Shown: piece by piece, positions 1 to 10,110 of the stretch | How the letters are laid out: every line of letters starts with the position of its first letter | Numbering within the stretch: position 1 is the first letter of the stretch | Assembly: GCA_013115135.1 (NCBI GenBank) | Contig: JABANP010000381.1 | Span: 1 to 52,223, forward strand | Source: Perkinsus olseni | Taxonomy: Eukaryota > Perkinsozoa > Perkinsida > Perkinsidae | Reading direction: 5' to 3' | DNA length: 52,223 bases | The notes under the pieces: model-generated | Database searches by the model: none | Told to the model about the DNA's origin: nothing | What the model saw: the letters and a program-made list of their open reading frames with translations, nothing else | Made by a program: the position numbers and the translations under genes

Positions 1-162
1 CAACCTCTTGCTGTCGTAGTGATGCACAACTTCGCACTAGCGCACACAAGTAAATGCTAGAGGTTAGACAGAGTACTCGAGGCTCTGATAGTATCAGACT
101 GATACAGACTCTTTCACTATTGCCATCACTCTCTTCCTCGTCAATCACGTTGTTGAATTGTA
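1..162. other. 5' flank of SLC19-like gene
   Basis: Short upstream region of the transporter gene. Just before the start codon it is pyrimidine-rich (about 110-150), which would suit a splice or trans-splice acceptor or a short 5' UTR. No TATA box or other recognisable element is seen. Confidence 0.3.
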
Positions 163-1533
163 ATGGGCATGGCACATCACAATCGTCTCAAGGTGGCTAC
201 GGTATCCGATTCCGAGGTCGACAGCGGTGATGATACCAATGAGGTCGAGGTGGACGAGGCCGTTGAGTCCGTGAAAGACATACGTCTTAGCCAGCGATTC
301 AAGAAAGAGGCGTTTAAGGTCTGCCTGTACATATTCTTACTGGAGTTCAAGCCCCCTGAGCCCCATCTACCGGCGTTCCTGAGGCAGGTCAAGGGATTCA
401 CCGAAACCCAGATCAACAACGAGATCTTTCCTGTTTGGACTTACTCCTCATTGGTCCTCATTTTCATTTCGGGTTTTATTGCAGAGTTTCTGGGTTACCG
501 AATTGTCCTTTTCTGCGGGTCACTTGGGAGAGTGGCAACGAGGCTGCTGCTGTTGTTTGCTACTGAGGTATGGCAAATGCAACTTTGCCAAGCATGTTAC
601 GCCTGCGGGTCTGCTGCCGAGGTTATCTTCTATGGTTACATCTTTCACTTGGTCGCCAAGAAGGATTATCAGAGGATCGCCTCCTATACCCTGGCCTGCC
701 ATGTGAGCTCCCACGGCTCCTCAGGGGTCCTCGGTGACCTGATGCTGAACCAGTGGGGCCTGAGTTATGATGTTCTATTGTATGTGTCTATGGCCTCTCT
801 CTGTGCCTCGGCCGTGGTGGTCTTCTTCCTTACGGCTGTCGACAGGCCCAAGGCCCCTCGTCCTTCTGAGGTGAAGAAGACGTTGAAGTTGTCTTACGGT
901 CACATACCGTATCTGATCATCATCATATGGTGGATCGGAGCAGCAGCCTGTTACGGTATTCTCTATGGCTACGAGACCTCCCTCTATGATGTCATTGCTA
1001 CGCGTGATGGCGTGCCCAACTACAACGGCACAGTAGTCGCTATTTCCCATTTCTTCGGTACATGCTCGGCCTTGGTTGCTTCGTACAAGCGACTCTCGAA
1101 CTGGGCAGAAAAGCATCCTCACTTGACGGTGGGAGTGTTTGCTTGGTTGTCATTGATCGCAGTGACCGTGATGGCTTGGTGGGAGAAGATCATACCAATG
1201 TGCAGCTCATTTGTTATCTACTTTACTACCTACTACTTCGTCAATGCTTTTGTCCAGGCAGAAAACGGCCGTGTAATGAAAGATACTACGGTCGAAAATG
1301 GCGGTGAAAACCTGTATGCGATGTTGTGCATGATCAACAACATTTTCTGCTACGGACTGCAGGCCTTATTAACATTCATCGGCCTCACGCTGTTGAGGTT
1401 GAGAATTACTGTTATGTACAAGGGCCTCTGGGCTGTTGTTGCTACTTTTACTGTCGTTTTTACTCTATGGGCCTTCCTGTATAATTTCAATAGGAGGAGG
1501 TTGAGAGCCGGCATCACAGTCGTTTGTAAATGA
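163..1533 (+). CDS. Reduced folate/thiamine carrier (SLC19 family)
   Basis: Predicted polytopic plasma-membrane transporter of 456 residues in one uninterrupted exon. After a hydrophilic acidic N-terminus of about 45 residues comes the family signature: 'LEFKPPEPHLPAFL' near residue 60, then 'TETQINNEIFPVWTYSSL', matching the SLC19 pattern of an F-K/R-P-S/P-E-P loop followed by N-N-E-I-x-P-V-W-T-Y. About ten to twelve hydrophobic segments follow, with a loop near residue 230 separating two halves. SLC19 proteins move folates or thiamine; the substrate here cannot be told from sequence. The start is the first ATG, with a second in-frame ATG two codons later. It is one of only two genes here with no visible intron, in contrast to neighbours with many. 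No helper gene sits next to it. Confidence 0.9.
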   Translation: MGMAHHNRLKVATVSDSEVDSGDDTNEVEVDEAVESVKDIRLSQRFKKEAFKVCLYIFLLEFKPPEPHLPAFLRQVKGFTETQINNEIFPVWTYSSLVLIFISGFIAEFLGYRIVLFCGSLGRVATRLLLLFATEVWQMQLCQACYACGSAAEVIFYGYIFHLVAKKDYQRIASYTLACHVSSHGSSGVLGDLMLNQWGLSYDVLLYVSMASLCASAVVVFFLTAVDRPKAPRPSEVKKTLKLSYGHIPYLIIIIWWIGAAACYGILYGYETSLYDVIATRDGVPNYNGTVVAISHFFGTCSALVASYKRLSNWAEKHPHLTVGVFAWLSLIAVTVMAWWEKIIPMCSSFVIYFTTYYFVNAFVQAENGRVMKDTTVENGGENLYAMLCMINNIFCYGLQALLTFIGLTLLRLRITVMYKGLWAVVATFTVVFTLWAFLYNFNRRRLRAGITVVCK

Positions 1534-2124
1534 TGCTTGTGGTACGTCGCTGTTATTAGCCTCGCTGATGCGCCCTTCTTCGACCTAGGCGTCCCACACT
1601 AATCTCCATGGCGACATCTCCCGTGTTCTGCCACTACTTCTGTGCTGTCACCGGTCTATGTATGTGGTCAGCATGCCTGAAATCTTGGAGTATCTTCAGG
1701 TTGTCTTATGTGGTCGACGCGGGTAGGTTGTTTTACCTCACCAACGTGAACTATATGTGATATTAGTTTAATCTTATGCTCTTATGCTAACTCGACGTAG
1801 CTGTTAACGTTAAGGATAATTGTACTGTTTTTTGTCTCGGTGTGGGTAGCCCCCGCCGCACCTGTTTTTATCAATTTAGAGATGGAGTTTCTCACACAAG
1901 GACTGGTCTGTATTATGAAAGCAACGACGAACGACGGTGTTCTCTTAGCCAGGATTGCCGAGTGGCTGTGATAGCCTCTTTGCCTCTGGTCGTCCCTTGC
2001 CAGAGCTCGCTGGTTTTGCCGTATCAACCGTAGAACGTAACGGCGCGGAAGTTGGCGTGTAGGGTTTTAGCGCGTAACGCGGTTGAACGTGTTAGTGTCG
2101 TTAGGTCAGATCACCATTCAGCCG

Positions 2125-2155
2125 CTGAAAGATCTGGCCGCCGAAGATCTTTCAG
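2125..2155. repeat. Perfect inverted repeat (10-bp arms)
   Basis: Arms CTGAAAGATC (2125-2134) and GATCTTTCAG (2146-2155) are separated by 11 nt. The structure would form a stable hairpin. It sits 44 nt upstream of a second hairpin, outside any recognised gene. Confidence 0.75.
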
Positions 2156-2198
2156 GGTTCCTGTAGTCCGTAATGGGCCGGTAAGGGTAGTATTAGGG

Positions 2199-2220
2199 AG
2201 CCGCTGGCGAGTCAGCGGCT
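2199..2220. repeat. Perfect inverted repeat (8-bp arms)
   Basis: Arms AGCCGCTG (2199-2206) and CAGCGGCT (2213-2220) flank a 6-nt loop. It is the second of two closely spaced hairpins and could belong to a structured RNA or a terminator-like element. No known RNA family was recognised. Confidence 0.7.
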
Positions 2221-3089
2221 GTCGGCAGTATCGTGGTGCTCACAGTAGGGTTGCTTTACTTCTCTGCTAGACCCTCGTTCTGCATGCGTTGCTGCCTCTA
2301 GGAGAGTAAGTTTTGGTATACTCAAATGGGCGCTGGCATGCAGGAAGTTGGTGGTCGCTTGGTGTGTTCTGAGATCTGTTGCGCGGCTCGAGGGAAATCT
2401 GGGATGTGTCCGACGAGTTGGGCGTATCAACCGACCACGGCTGCATTGCAGCCTGTCCTCCAGTGCCAGATCGGAGAGCGGGAGTGCTCTTCTTGAGAAG
2501 GGAGCCTACGCTCTCGTACCCCGACCCAGTCGTACATCACTCTTCACAGCTAGCGTAAGAATGGAATCTTTTCTATACATCGTGCTGTGCCTGGTACAAT
2601 CGCCACGTCCCCTCGGCACAGAGGGCGTCGCCGGCTGTCATCACGCCAATACTGCATACTAGTGATCTGCGCCTTCGTACCAGCACGCGAGGTGTTGGCG
2701 TCTGGTGCACTTGGGGCGAACTACGAGGCAGTTCAACAAGGCTTCCTACTTTTGTGACAAGTCTGCCAAAAGCCTCAGCTTCAAACTCCATGCTCGTCGT
2801 TCTGCTCCGCTGTAGGACCCTTTTGTCTTTCTGAGAGGGCGGTCGAATCGGTATTCCTCGGTAGCACTGCCGTTCTTGCCGGACGTGACGTGGCGTCGGG
2901 CTACCCTCCCGGATGCCTCTTGTCTCCGGACTCTTCATACGGGTCATGATGCACTCTGGCAATGTTTCCATCAGCCCGTTTTGTTGTGTTGTAGTTCAGC
3001 TCAATGTGTAGACGCTCGCGGTATCTGTGGAGCCAGTTTTCGGCTTCTCCTCATAGTGGGGGTGCCGATTCAGTTTCTATTGGGCGAGA

Positions 3090-4064
3090 ATGAAGTTCAA
3101 CTTCTTCGGAACCCGCACGACAAAGCCGCAGCAGCAGGCGATGAGCAAAGAGCAGGCACGGTAGTACCACACTCTCAACTATTCCCGAGAGGACTGCTGG
3201 TAACCCCAGGGCGTGGCAGCGCAGCCTGCGGTCAGAGATGAGGAAAATCGACCGAGAATGCGGCAAGATGGAGCGAGAGGAGAAAAGAAGGTTGAGCTGG
3301 AGATCAAGGGCTTGGCTAAGAAGAAGGAAGTCACCAGCGTGAGGATACTCGCGAAGGAGGTAGCAGTCCTTTGGGGATCGCCCCGGAGGTGCGATGGTGT
3401 CACTAGATTGTACGGACGAGGAAGACGCGAGACCGGATGTTGACGGCAAAGGCACAGATGAACAGCATCAGCATGCAGCTGCAGCAGGCGGCGATGACTA
3501 TGAAGATGGGAGAGGCAGTGGCTGGCTCCACGCAGGTCGGACGGCGACGGTAGAGTCGCTCTTGACGGCGGTGTGGTGGCAGATAATGCAGGCTATGTCG
3601 TCTCTTATCAAGCTACCTGAGTTGACGGAGACCATGGAGGGTATGGCGAAGGAGATGGAGAACTTGGGCGTCATCGAGGGCGTCATGACCGACACTCTGG
3701 ATGCAGTTGATGTAGTAGAGGGGGAAGGTAGAGCGCTGCTGTCCATGCCCTGTTGTTAGGACGTGGACATTGACGAGGCCACGGACCAGGAGGTTAATAA
3801 GGTCCTCGAGGAGCTTGCCGTGGATACCATAGCTAACGTAGCATCACGCCCTTGCTGTTCCAGTAGTCGGTAGCATCCCTTGTGCAGGTCCCCTCTGCGG
3901 CCCAGGGAGCTCTTCCGGCTGGTCAGAAAGTCCCCTCAGGCAGGGTCAAGCTGTCGGCGCAGCAGGTAGGACCCACCAGATGGTGTTTGGTTCCGGTCCA
4001 GCTGGCCGCGGTCTGTCAGGCGTCCGAGGAGGCCGAGTTGGAGCGGCGGCTCAATGCACTATGA
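3090..4064 (+). CDS. VPS2: ESCRT-III subunit Vps2/CHMP2
   Basis: Endosomal membrane-scission protein. Exons inferred from frame and splice sites are 3090-3160, 3225-3359, 3407-3535, 3583-3714, a fifth from 3760, then one ending in a GT at about 3966, and the last to 4064. The protein starts 'MKFNFFGTRTTKPQQQ', has the basic helix 'LRSEMRKIDRECGKME', then 'ILAKEIVRTRKTRDRMLTAK', 'MQAMSSLIKLPELTETM', an acidic linker, and ends 'EEAELERRLNAL'. That last stretch is a textbook MIM1 motif (acidic-x-x-L-x-x-R-L-x-x-L) that binds MIT domains such as Vps4. The third exon joins in phase 0, giving the CHMP2-like sequence A-K-E-I-V-R-T-R. Exon 2 shows a 1-nt frame break in an A run near 3288, probably an assembly indel (see findings). 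The length of about 220 residues suits the family. Confidence 0.88.
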
Positions 4065-4220
4065 TTTTACCCTGGAAGTTGCTTGCGGGTTTGCCTGTGT
4101 AATTTGTCTAACGATTGAATACCACATTTCTGCCAACTCTTTGTAGTGTTGGGGTGGCCTTTGCTGTCCTCCTGCCAGACTTGTGTGTTGTCCAACTACG
4201 GAGCCTCCCCTTCTACAATA
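4065..4220. other. Vps2-Nup62 spacer
   Basis: A 156-nt spacer holding the 3' end of Vps2 and the promoter/5' UTR of Nup62. No distinct promoter element is visible. The tight same-strand spacing is typical of this window. Confidence 0.3.
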
Positions 4221-7200
4221 ATGTTCGGTGGAGGTTCGAGTAGCGGCGGAAGCCTTTTCGGTAGTACTGGCCTTCGAGACGGCCGTTGATTGCCTTCGTC
4301 AGGTGCTCCGGCTTCTGGTGGCGGTCTCTTCGGCGCAGCCCCAGCGCCGTCTGCAGCACCCGGCGGCGGCCTTTTCGGTGCCACCCCGGCATCTTCTGCT
4401 AGCGGTGGCCTGTTTGGTGCAGCCCCAGCCTCGTCTGCTGCCAGCGGCGGTGGTCTCTTCGGTGCTGCGCCGGCCTCGTCCTCAGCTGGTGGTGGTCTCT
4501 TCGGGGGAGCCCAAGCGTCGTCTGCTGCCAGTGGCGGCCTGTTCGGTGCTGCTGCCCCAGCATCGTCCGCGGCGGGAGGTGGTCTTTTCGGTTCGGCTCC
4601 GGCGTCTTCGTCAGCCGCTAGTGGTGGCCTGTTCGGTAGGTCTCACGACATCGCAGCAAGGTTCTTTTCGATAGTGCGCCGCCCTTCAGGAGCTGCCACG
4701 GGTTCGAGCTCTTCCGGCGGTAGCCTCTTCGGCGCGGGCAGCAGCAGCAGCGGAGGCGGCCTTTTCGGCGGTAAGAGCAGGAAGGCCCTTAATACTTCGC
4801 TCGACGGCAAAGAGCTCCAAGTCCTCTGTGGGACCATCAATAGCATGTTAGAAGGATCCATTCAGTCTAGGAACTTCGCTTCGTCATGGCGCCCCGGAGG
4901 GACCGAAGCTCAACAGAATCATCCCCGATCGCGGTCGAATTGGCGGGTCCCCTTTCACTGCTTCTGGTTCTCTCGCCACTCGTCCGTCATTATTCTTATG
5001 CTGTTGTGCCATGTGGGCCCCTCAGTACGTATTGTGAGCTCTCAGGTGCCCCAGCTGCCTCGTCTTCTAGCGGTACAGGTGGCCTCTTCGGTGCGTCCAC
5101 TGCCGGCAGCAGTAGTTCCGGCGCTGGTGGTCTCTTCGGCGGTAAGAACGTCGAAGGCACGGATTTCGCTAAGTTGCTCTGTCTGTAGCCCCAGCACCCG
5201 CTTCCTCCTCGTCATCTGCCGGTGGCCTCTTCGGTGCTGCTCCGGCCAGCACAGGCAGCAGCAGCTCCGGTGGCGGCCTGTTCGGCTCAGCCCCGGCCGG
5301 CGCAAGCAGCTCCAGTGGTGGTAGCCTGTTCGGTGCGGCACCCGCCAGTAGCAGCTCTGGAGGGGGAGGCCTCTTCGGCGCGGCCCCGGCTGCGTCCTCC
5401 TCGTCCGCCGCTGGTGGTGGGCTTTTCGGGAGCGCTCCTGCCAGCAGCAGTGCGGGCGGCGGTGGACTCTTTGGCGGTAAGTCGGCATACACCATCGCAT
5501 CAGTTGATAAGAATCTTTCAGCTGCGCCTGCCTCATCATCGTCTGCTGGCGGCCTTTTCGGTGCGGCTCCGGCCAGTACAAGCAGCAGCAGCAGCAGCAG
5601 CTCCAGTGGTGGCCTCTTCGGCGCTGCACCAGCTTCTTCATCAGCCGGTGGTGGCGGCCTCTTCGGTGCTGCTCCGGCGTCGTCGTCGGCTGCAGGAGGT
5701 GGCCTCTTCGGTGCTGCTCCAGCTTCATCATCTTCTTCCACCTCGTCTTCCTCGGGTGGTGGTGGACTCTTCGGGTCTGCCACTACTGGCAGCAGCAGCG
5801 GAGGCGGTGGGCTCTTCGGAGGTGAGCGGTTCGGATGGAATTGGACTCTGAATGAGTACGACTGGACCTCTCAGCTGCGCCGGCTTCTTCGTCGTCCTCG
5901 ACCGCCACCGGCGGCGCCCGTGTTGGAGTATTGGAGCATAGGAAGCTTACGGACGTCCTCACTTTATGGGACCAACGGTAGTAGTGGTGATGCAGGGCGT
6001 CCCGCTGTCAAGGGCATGAAATTTGCATGCAGTCCGATCTGATATCCGCTGACTGTAATCGGCTGCCGCGGCGAGATCATTTCACGCAGTGCTTATGTGC
6101 AGCTACTGGGATCATCCTTGTTTTTGGGGTCCCGTTAATACGATAAGTGTTGGTTAGTCGCCACCATGTGCAGGGAAATCATTGCAAACGGGCGGGCCTC
6201 GGCGAGGGGAGGGGAGCGAACTTCGACACGTCGAGCGTTCCGTCGTATTCAGCAACGTCGAAAACCCCTTAACCTCAGATCGCAATGGACGCAAGTTTTG
6301 TGCTTCATCCGCAGGAGTAGGTCGAAAAGTGGTACGAAGGGATGATTCAGGTTGTCTATGCAAGCCAATCAGTTCAACCAGTACGGGTCAGAGGTCCTCG
6401 CTGTGGACTCCCAAAGCTGATCCAGGCGACCAGGGAGCTCAGAGCTCTCGATGCTCAGCACGTGCAGCTCAAGAACACGGCACAGATGGTAGTATTCCCA
6501 AACTAATGTTGGGCGATGGTGTTCAGCACACTGCAACGAGGGAGGCCTTGACCGCTATGGCAGTTGACACTCGCTCGAGTCTTTGTGGATTCCGTCGCTG
6601 ATTCAACGGAGCCTAGTGAAACAATAGTATACTCCGCTTATTCGCAGTGATAATCTGGAATTTGGGAAAGTTATGGTACGGCGTCGGTAGGTGGACTCGG
6701 CCCTGGCATCAATAGCGGGTCAACAGCAGTCCCTTGGTGAGCTGTTGGAGGATGTCCAGCAGGCTGTTATGAAGGAGATGCAGGGCGCTGGCGGCGGCGT
6801 GGCCGGGGGGGCCAAGTGAGTGCTCAGGGCTCCTGGCGAAGGCCAAGGACCGCTCTCTTTGTCAGTATTGGCGGCTCGGCCTCTACACTGCTATCAGGAG
6901 TACAACGCGGGAAAGAATGAGGCAGCGAGTGGTAAGCTGGAGATCCCGGGTTCGAATCCTGGCGCGGGCATTATTACGGTCTCTTCAGTTGGTGACAGAG
7001 CGGTGGCCGTGTCTGGGCAGCTGGACGACATGGAGCGGCAATTAGAGGAGCTCATGGCTACCACCAAATCCGTAGGCTGGGAATCTTAGGTTGAAGCGTG
7101 ATACAAACGTGATCAGCTCGCGGGTTCTACCTACGCCGGAGATGCTAGCGATGCCACGGAGCCCACAGCGTTGCAGAGTCTGGTGAAGATTCTTAACATC

Positions 7201-7254
7201 CACCAGAGGTCGTTGGAGCACATTACGGAGCAGACCAACGATCTCCACAGGTAG
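4221..7254 (+). CDS. NUP62: FG nucleoporin Nup62 (Nsp1 type)
   Basis: Central-channel nucleoporin. It starts 'MFGGGSSSGGSLFG' and runs through about 25 degenerate repeats of the form G-G-L-F-G-A-A-P-A-S-S up to about 5900, the natively unfolded FG barrier. The C-terminal part is the coiled-coil Nsp1_C domain: 'LEHRKLTDVLTLWDQ' about 5920-5970, 'LPKLIQATRELRALDAQ' about 6405-6460, 'SIAGQQQSLGELLEDVQQAV' about 6700-6770, 'DDMERQLEELMATT' about 7025-7065, and the end 'LVKILNIHQRSLEHITEQ' before TAG at 7252. That order matches the Nup62 C-terminus. At least six introns interrupt the FG region, all in phase 1 at the same F-G/A position of the repeat. Intron 6932-6988 consists largely of tRNA-like sequence. 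Exon joins between 5930 and 6700 are not fully resolved. Confidence 0.88.
6932..6988 (+). repeat. tRNA-like sequence filling a Nup62 intron
   Basis: This 57-nt GT-AG intron contains a complete tRNA T-arm in sense orientation. CCGGG and CCTGG pair around the loop TTCGAAT, with the B-box GGTTCGAATCC at 6949-6959. CGCGGGC plus A follows, exactly where a tRNA 3' acceptor strand and discriminator base would be. The 5' splice site GTAAG lies where the anticodon-stem or variable region would be. No 5' acceptor or D-arm is recognisable upstream, so this is a 3'-half tRNA relic. Splicing in phase 1 restores the Nup62 frame into 'VGDRAVAVSGQLDDME'. Confidence 0.7.
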
Positions 7255-7451
7255 ACGAGGCCTCGGGATCGGGCGGTGCCTCATCCGGGTTGGTAGGACC
7301 TTGACCAGTCTGGAACGCTCCGGCTGAAGACTTGCCCTTTAACGTAAATGAGGACAGCAGCTTGCACAGCCGCTGCTGGTTTCTTAGCATCTTCGAAAAG
7401 TTGTTGTATTTTGTTAATCTGGGAGGTCACCGCTGGCAGCCTTCCTTCGCT
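7255..7451. other. Nup62-CCCH spacer
   Basis: This 197-nt spacer holds the 3' end of Nup62 and the 5' leader of the CCCH gene. The reading frame is open upstream from about 7332 but has no ATG until 7452. Confidence 0.3.
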
Positions 7452-9521
7452 ATGACCGTATCTCCTGATCGTGCCGTGAACCACTCAGAGTCGCTCGGCA
7501 GGGAAGAGGTCAATAACAGTGGCGACGGTCTGACTGTTGGAGGTTCACCGAGGACTGGAAATCCGGCTTCCAGCTCCTCGAGATTGGAAGCTGGTGAAGT
7601 TCCCGAGAAGGAGGGCGTTCGAAGTCGGTCTCGCCCTGACTATGTTGATTACTACCACCGTTCAAAACTTTGTATCTACTTTCTCACGCGGCAAGGAGGG
7701 TGCTCGGCTGGGGACGATTGCCCCTACGCCCACTGCCCGGAGGAGCTGAAAGATCCGAAATCGTACGCGTGTCCCGAATATGAAGCCCATGGACACTGCC
7801 AGAGGTTCGCCGAGGGGAAGTGCCTCTATGGTCACGGCGTGGAGGACATCCACTTTGTCCCGCGGAGGCTGATGGAGGGCGCGTGCAAGTATGGCATCAG
7901 GTGTCGGGCTGGTGATAACTGTCGATTCGCCCACACGGAAGAGGAGATGAAGACGGGCATGAGACGCTATTGCTATAATCTGGACAACAGCGTCGATCGG
8001 AAGCTGAGGGAGATGTATCCGGGCCAGCGACCGAGGAAGGACAATGGCGATCAGAGGAATCCGCCCAAGCGATTGGAGGTTATGAAAAATCAGCAGCAAC
8101 CGTCGACGGCAGTGGCGCAGCAGTCTAGAGTTCCTGGGAAGGCAGCGGTGGCTCGGGAGAAGGCCAGAGGCAATCGACCGAGGAGCACCAGCATCGCCAT
8201 TCCGACAGAGAGTAGCGCTAGGTCTGCTGGGAGTGTCAATGGAGGCCGTCGGCAGTCCTGGACGGAACAGCAGAGGGGTCACGTCTTCTCAGGACCGCGG
8301 TATGAAGGGGTGCAAGGGGGTGACCAAAGCGGGCATCATCAGCAGTACGCCGGCCACCCTCTTCTACACCCCCCTAGTTTGCTGATGCCTCCGGGCTCCT
8401 ACCCGGGGCCGACGGCTGCTGCTGCTGGCAACAGGAACAACGCCAGTAGCCCGAGTACCGTTGTGGGACCGCACGCCGCTGCTCCGACCCTACACTCGTC
8501 GACCTCGAGCGTGCAGGGACATCATCATCATGCTGCGCCGCATCATCATCACCATCCGATGATGGTGATGAACTACCATCAGCAGCAGGAGGGGCTACCT
8601 GCTACTCATGCTGCTTACCCTGGGTGAGTCGCTCGACCGTCGTACAGGGTTAGTTTCGTCAGTACGTATCTTTAGTTATCGTTACGGTTAGTTTAGTAGT
8701 TCCGACGCTCACAGTCAAGTAGATATGCAGGACGTAAATTACGACTACATCTGTGGAATCCACGCACGCGCAAGATTCTGTCAGTTGAGTTAGAATTTCA
8801 CCGGCCAATCGGTCCTCAGGTATTATTATAGCCAACTGCCGCCTCCCCAAGGAGATCCCCATCATCATCACCCAGCCGCCCTCCTCAACCCTCCTCCACC
8901 GACGGACGACGCCATGGCCATGCATAGAGCGATGGTCACTGCTGCCGCTATCAGAAGCCATCAGATGCACCAGATGGCTGCCGCTGCAGTAGGAGTACGG
9001 TCCCTTGCTTTGGGGCGATTTTTGATATCAGGTTGCTGCGGCTGCTGCTGCCCAGACCGGTGGCGGCTACTGGCCTAGCGCAGTGAATGGGTCAAGCACG
9101 AACCCTAGCAGTGAGTCGCCGTCCTACTTCGAGGAGTCCCAACAGTCAGCAGCAGCAGGCGGGGGCCCTCCCTCCTTGCCAAGCCGCCTATCCCAACCTC
9201 TGTTCACTTTGGTGGCGGAGCGGAAAGTTACTGCACGAGATCCTCGAGTGGTCGAACTATAGGCCCGAATGAGACCCCCTTTGGGACGGGGTTCAGCCCT
9301 CGGAGCGAGGGATACGCCAACAACAACAGCATCCGCAACAGCAGTATAATGACACCTATCCGGCTCATCACCATTACGGAGTCGCCTCCTACCCGTTCGC
9401 CAACTCCCCTGTTTACGACAACACTACCACTGGCAGTGGCAGCGGCGGCGGAGTGCCCCACCTAGTTGATGGATCGCACCACTTCGCCAACACCCACCCT
9501 GGTATCATGTACGAGGACTGA
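7452..9521 (+). CDS. CCCH zinc-finger RNA-binding protein, His/Ala/Gln-rich tail
   Basis: The first ATG is 7452 ('MTVSPDRAVNHSES'). The first exon runs to about 8626 and encodes three CCCH fingers: 'CIYFLTRQGGCSAGDDCPYAH', 'CPEYEAHGHCQRFAEGKCLYGH' (both given here by outline only: C-x8-C-x5-C-x3-H and C-x8-C-x6-C-x3-H) and a third beginning 'CKYGIRCRAGDNCRFAH' (C-x5-C-x5-C-x3-H). The arrangement suits mRNA-binding or decay factors. The remainder is low complexity: poly-His stretches, Gln and Ala runs, and 'HHHYGVASYPFANSPVYD' near the end. Further exons begin near 8828 and 9034, and the last ends 'NTHPGIMYED' with TGA at 9519. Joins in the last 450 nt are uncertain because more than one frame is open. 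The function beyond RNA binding is unknown. Confidence 0.83.
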
Positions 9522-10110
9522 GCCTCACGCCCCTCCCAGCTACCGACAACACCACCCCAGTGAAGTCTAGTAACAGTATGAAGTTTATCCCTGTTCTCGC
9601 CAGCGTCGCTTTTCTTATAGTACTTCTCGAGAACACATTCGTTCACCTCTTCTTCTACTACTACTCGCTAATCTTGAATTCTTGAGCAGACTTGAAGAAC
9701 TCTAACGGAGTCTCGGCCAATGGCCGCCTAATCGTCGTCTGCTGCTGTCTTACCTTTTGTTTCCCCTTTTTTGTATCAGTATCACCTCGGTCACACTGAG
9801 GGCGCTGGTCATCATCGCCAATTCGCTGTTTGCGCTTCTTTCTGTTCTCAGCAGTGGGTGCTGCTGCTGCTGGCAGCGGTCGTCGTCCTAGTAGTATCCT
9901 AATTTCTAAGTCTGGTAATAGCAGTAATAGAGTAAATATTTCGGAAAAAGTCGGCCTGCCGGGATAGAACCTGTGCTCCACGCACCTTCGCCTGATAGTA
10001 TTCGCCTCATTCCATCCCGCCACCTCTTTTCCATCACGTGCGTCGCTGAGGAGTTGCGTGCAGCGTCGCTCCGTCGCTCTTCTTTCTGACACCTCTAGCT
10101 CCTTTTCTCA
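9522..10110. other. Intergenic region
   Basis: This is 589 nt without a supported gene. A 143-codon ORF on the minus strand (9661-10092) is basic and low complexity with no domain, and is probably chance. The right end carries the 18-mer element at 10083-10100, just before the ankyrin gene. Confidence 0.45.
10083..10100 (+). promoter_or_regulatory. Shared 18-mer upstream element, copy 1
   Basis: TTTCTGACACCTCTAGCT ends 10 nt before the ATG of the ankyrin gene at 10111. The same 18 nt occur upstream of Prp4 (18064-18081, reverse strand) and of the gene at 22594 (22544-22561). CTGAC followed by pyrimidines and TAG resembles a branch point plus 3' splice site, so a spliced-leader acceptor is one reading. 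A core-promoter element is the alternative. Confidence 0.6.

Larger units (their letters stand above)
1534..3089. other. Intergenic region with two strong hairpins
   Basis: About 1.55 kb between the transporter and the Vps2 gene. Several short ORFs exist on both strands but none shows a recognisable domain. The notable content is a pair of perfect inverted repeats at 2125-2155 and 2199-2220, annotated separately. The right end serves as the promoter of the Vps2 gene. Confidence 0.5.

Noticed and set aside
2573..2971. 132-codon minus-strand ORF with ATG upstream of Vps2
   Set aside because: No domain, basic and low-complexity composition, no splice partners; likely chance or antisense to the Vps2 promoter.
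5042..5783. Long minus-strand ORFs rich in Pro/Ala/Lys or Arg/His
   Set aside because: Mirror images of the Nup62 FG repeats; repetitive DNA keeps all frames open.
9661..10092. 143-codon minus-strand ORF
   Set aside because: No recognisable motif; overlaps the promoter and 18-mer of the ankyrin gene.
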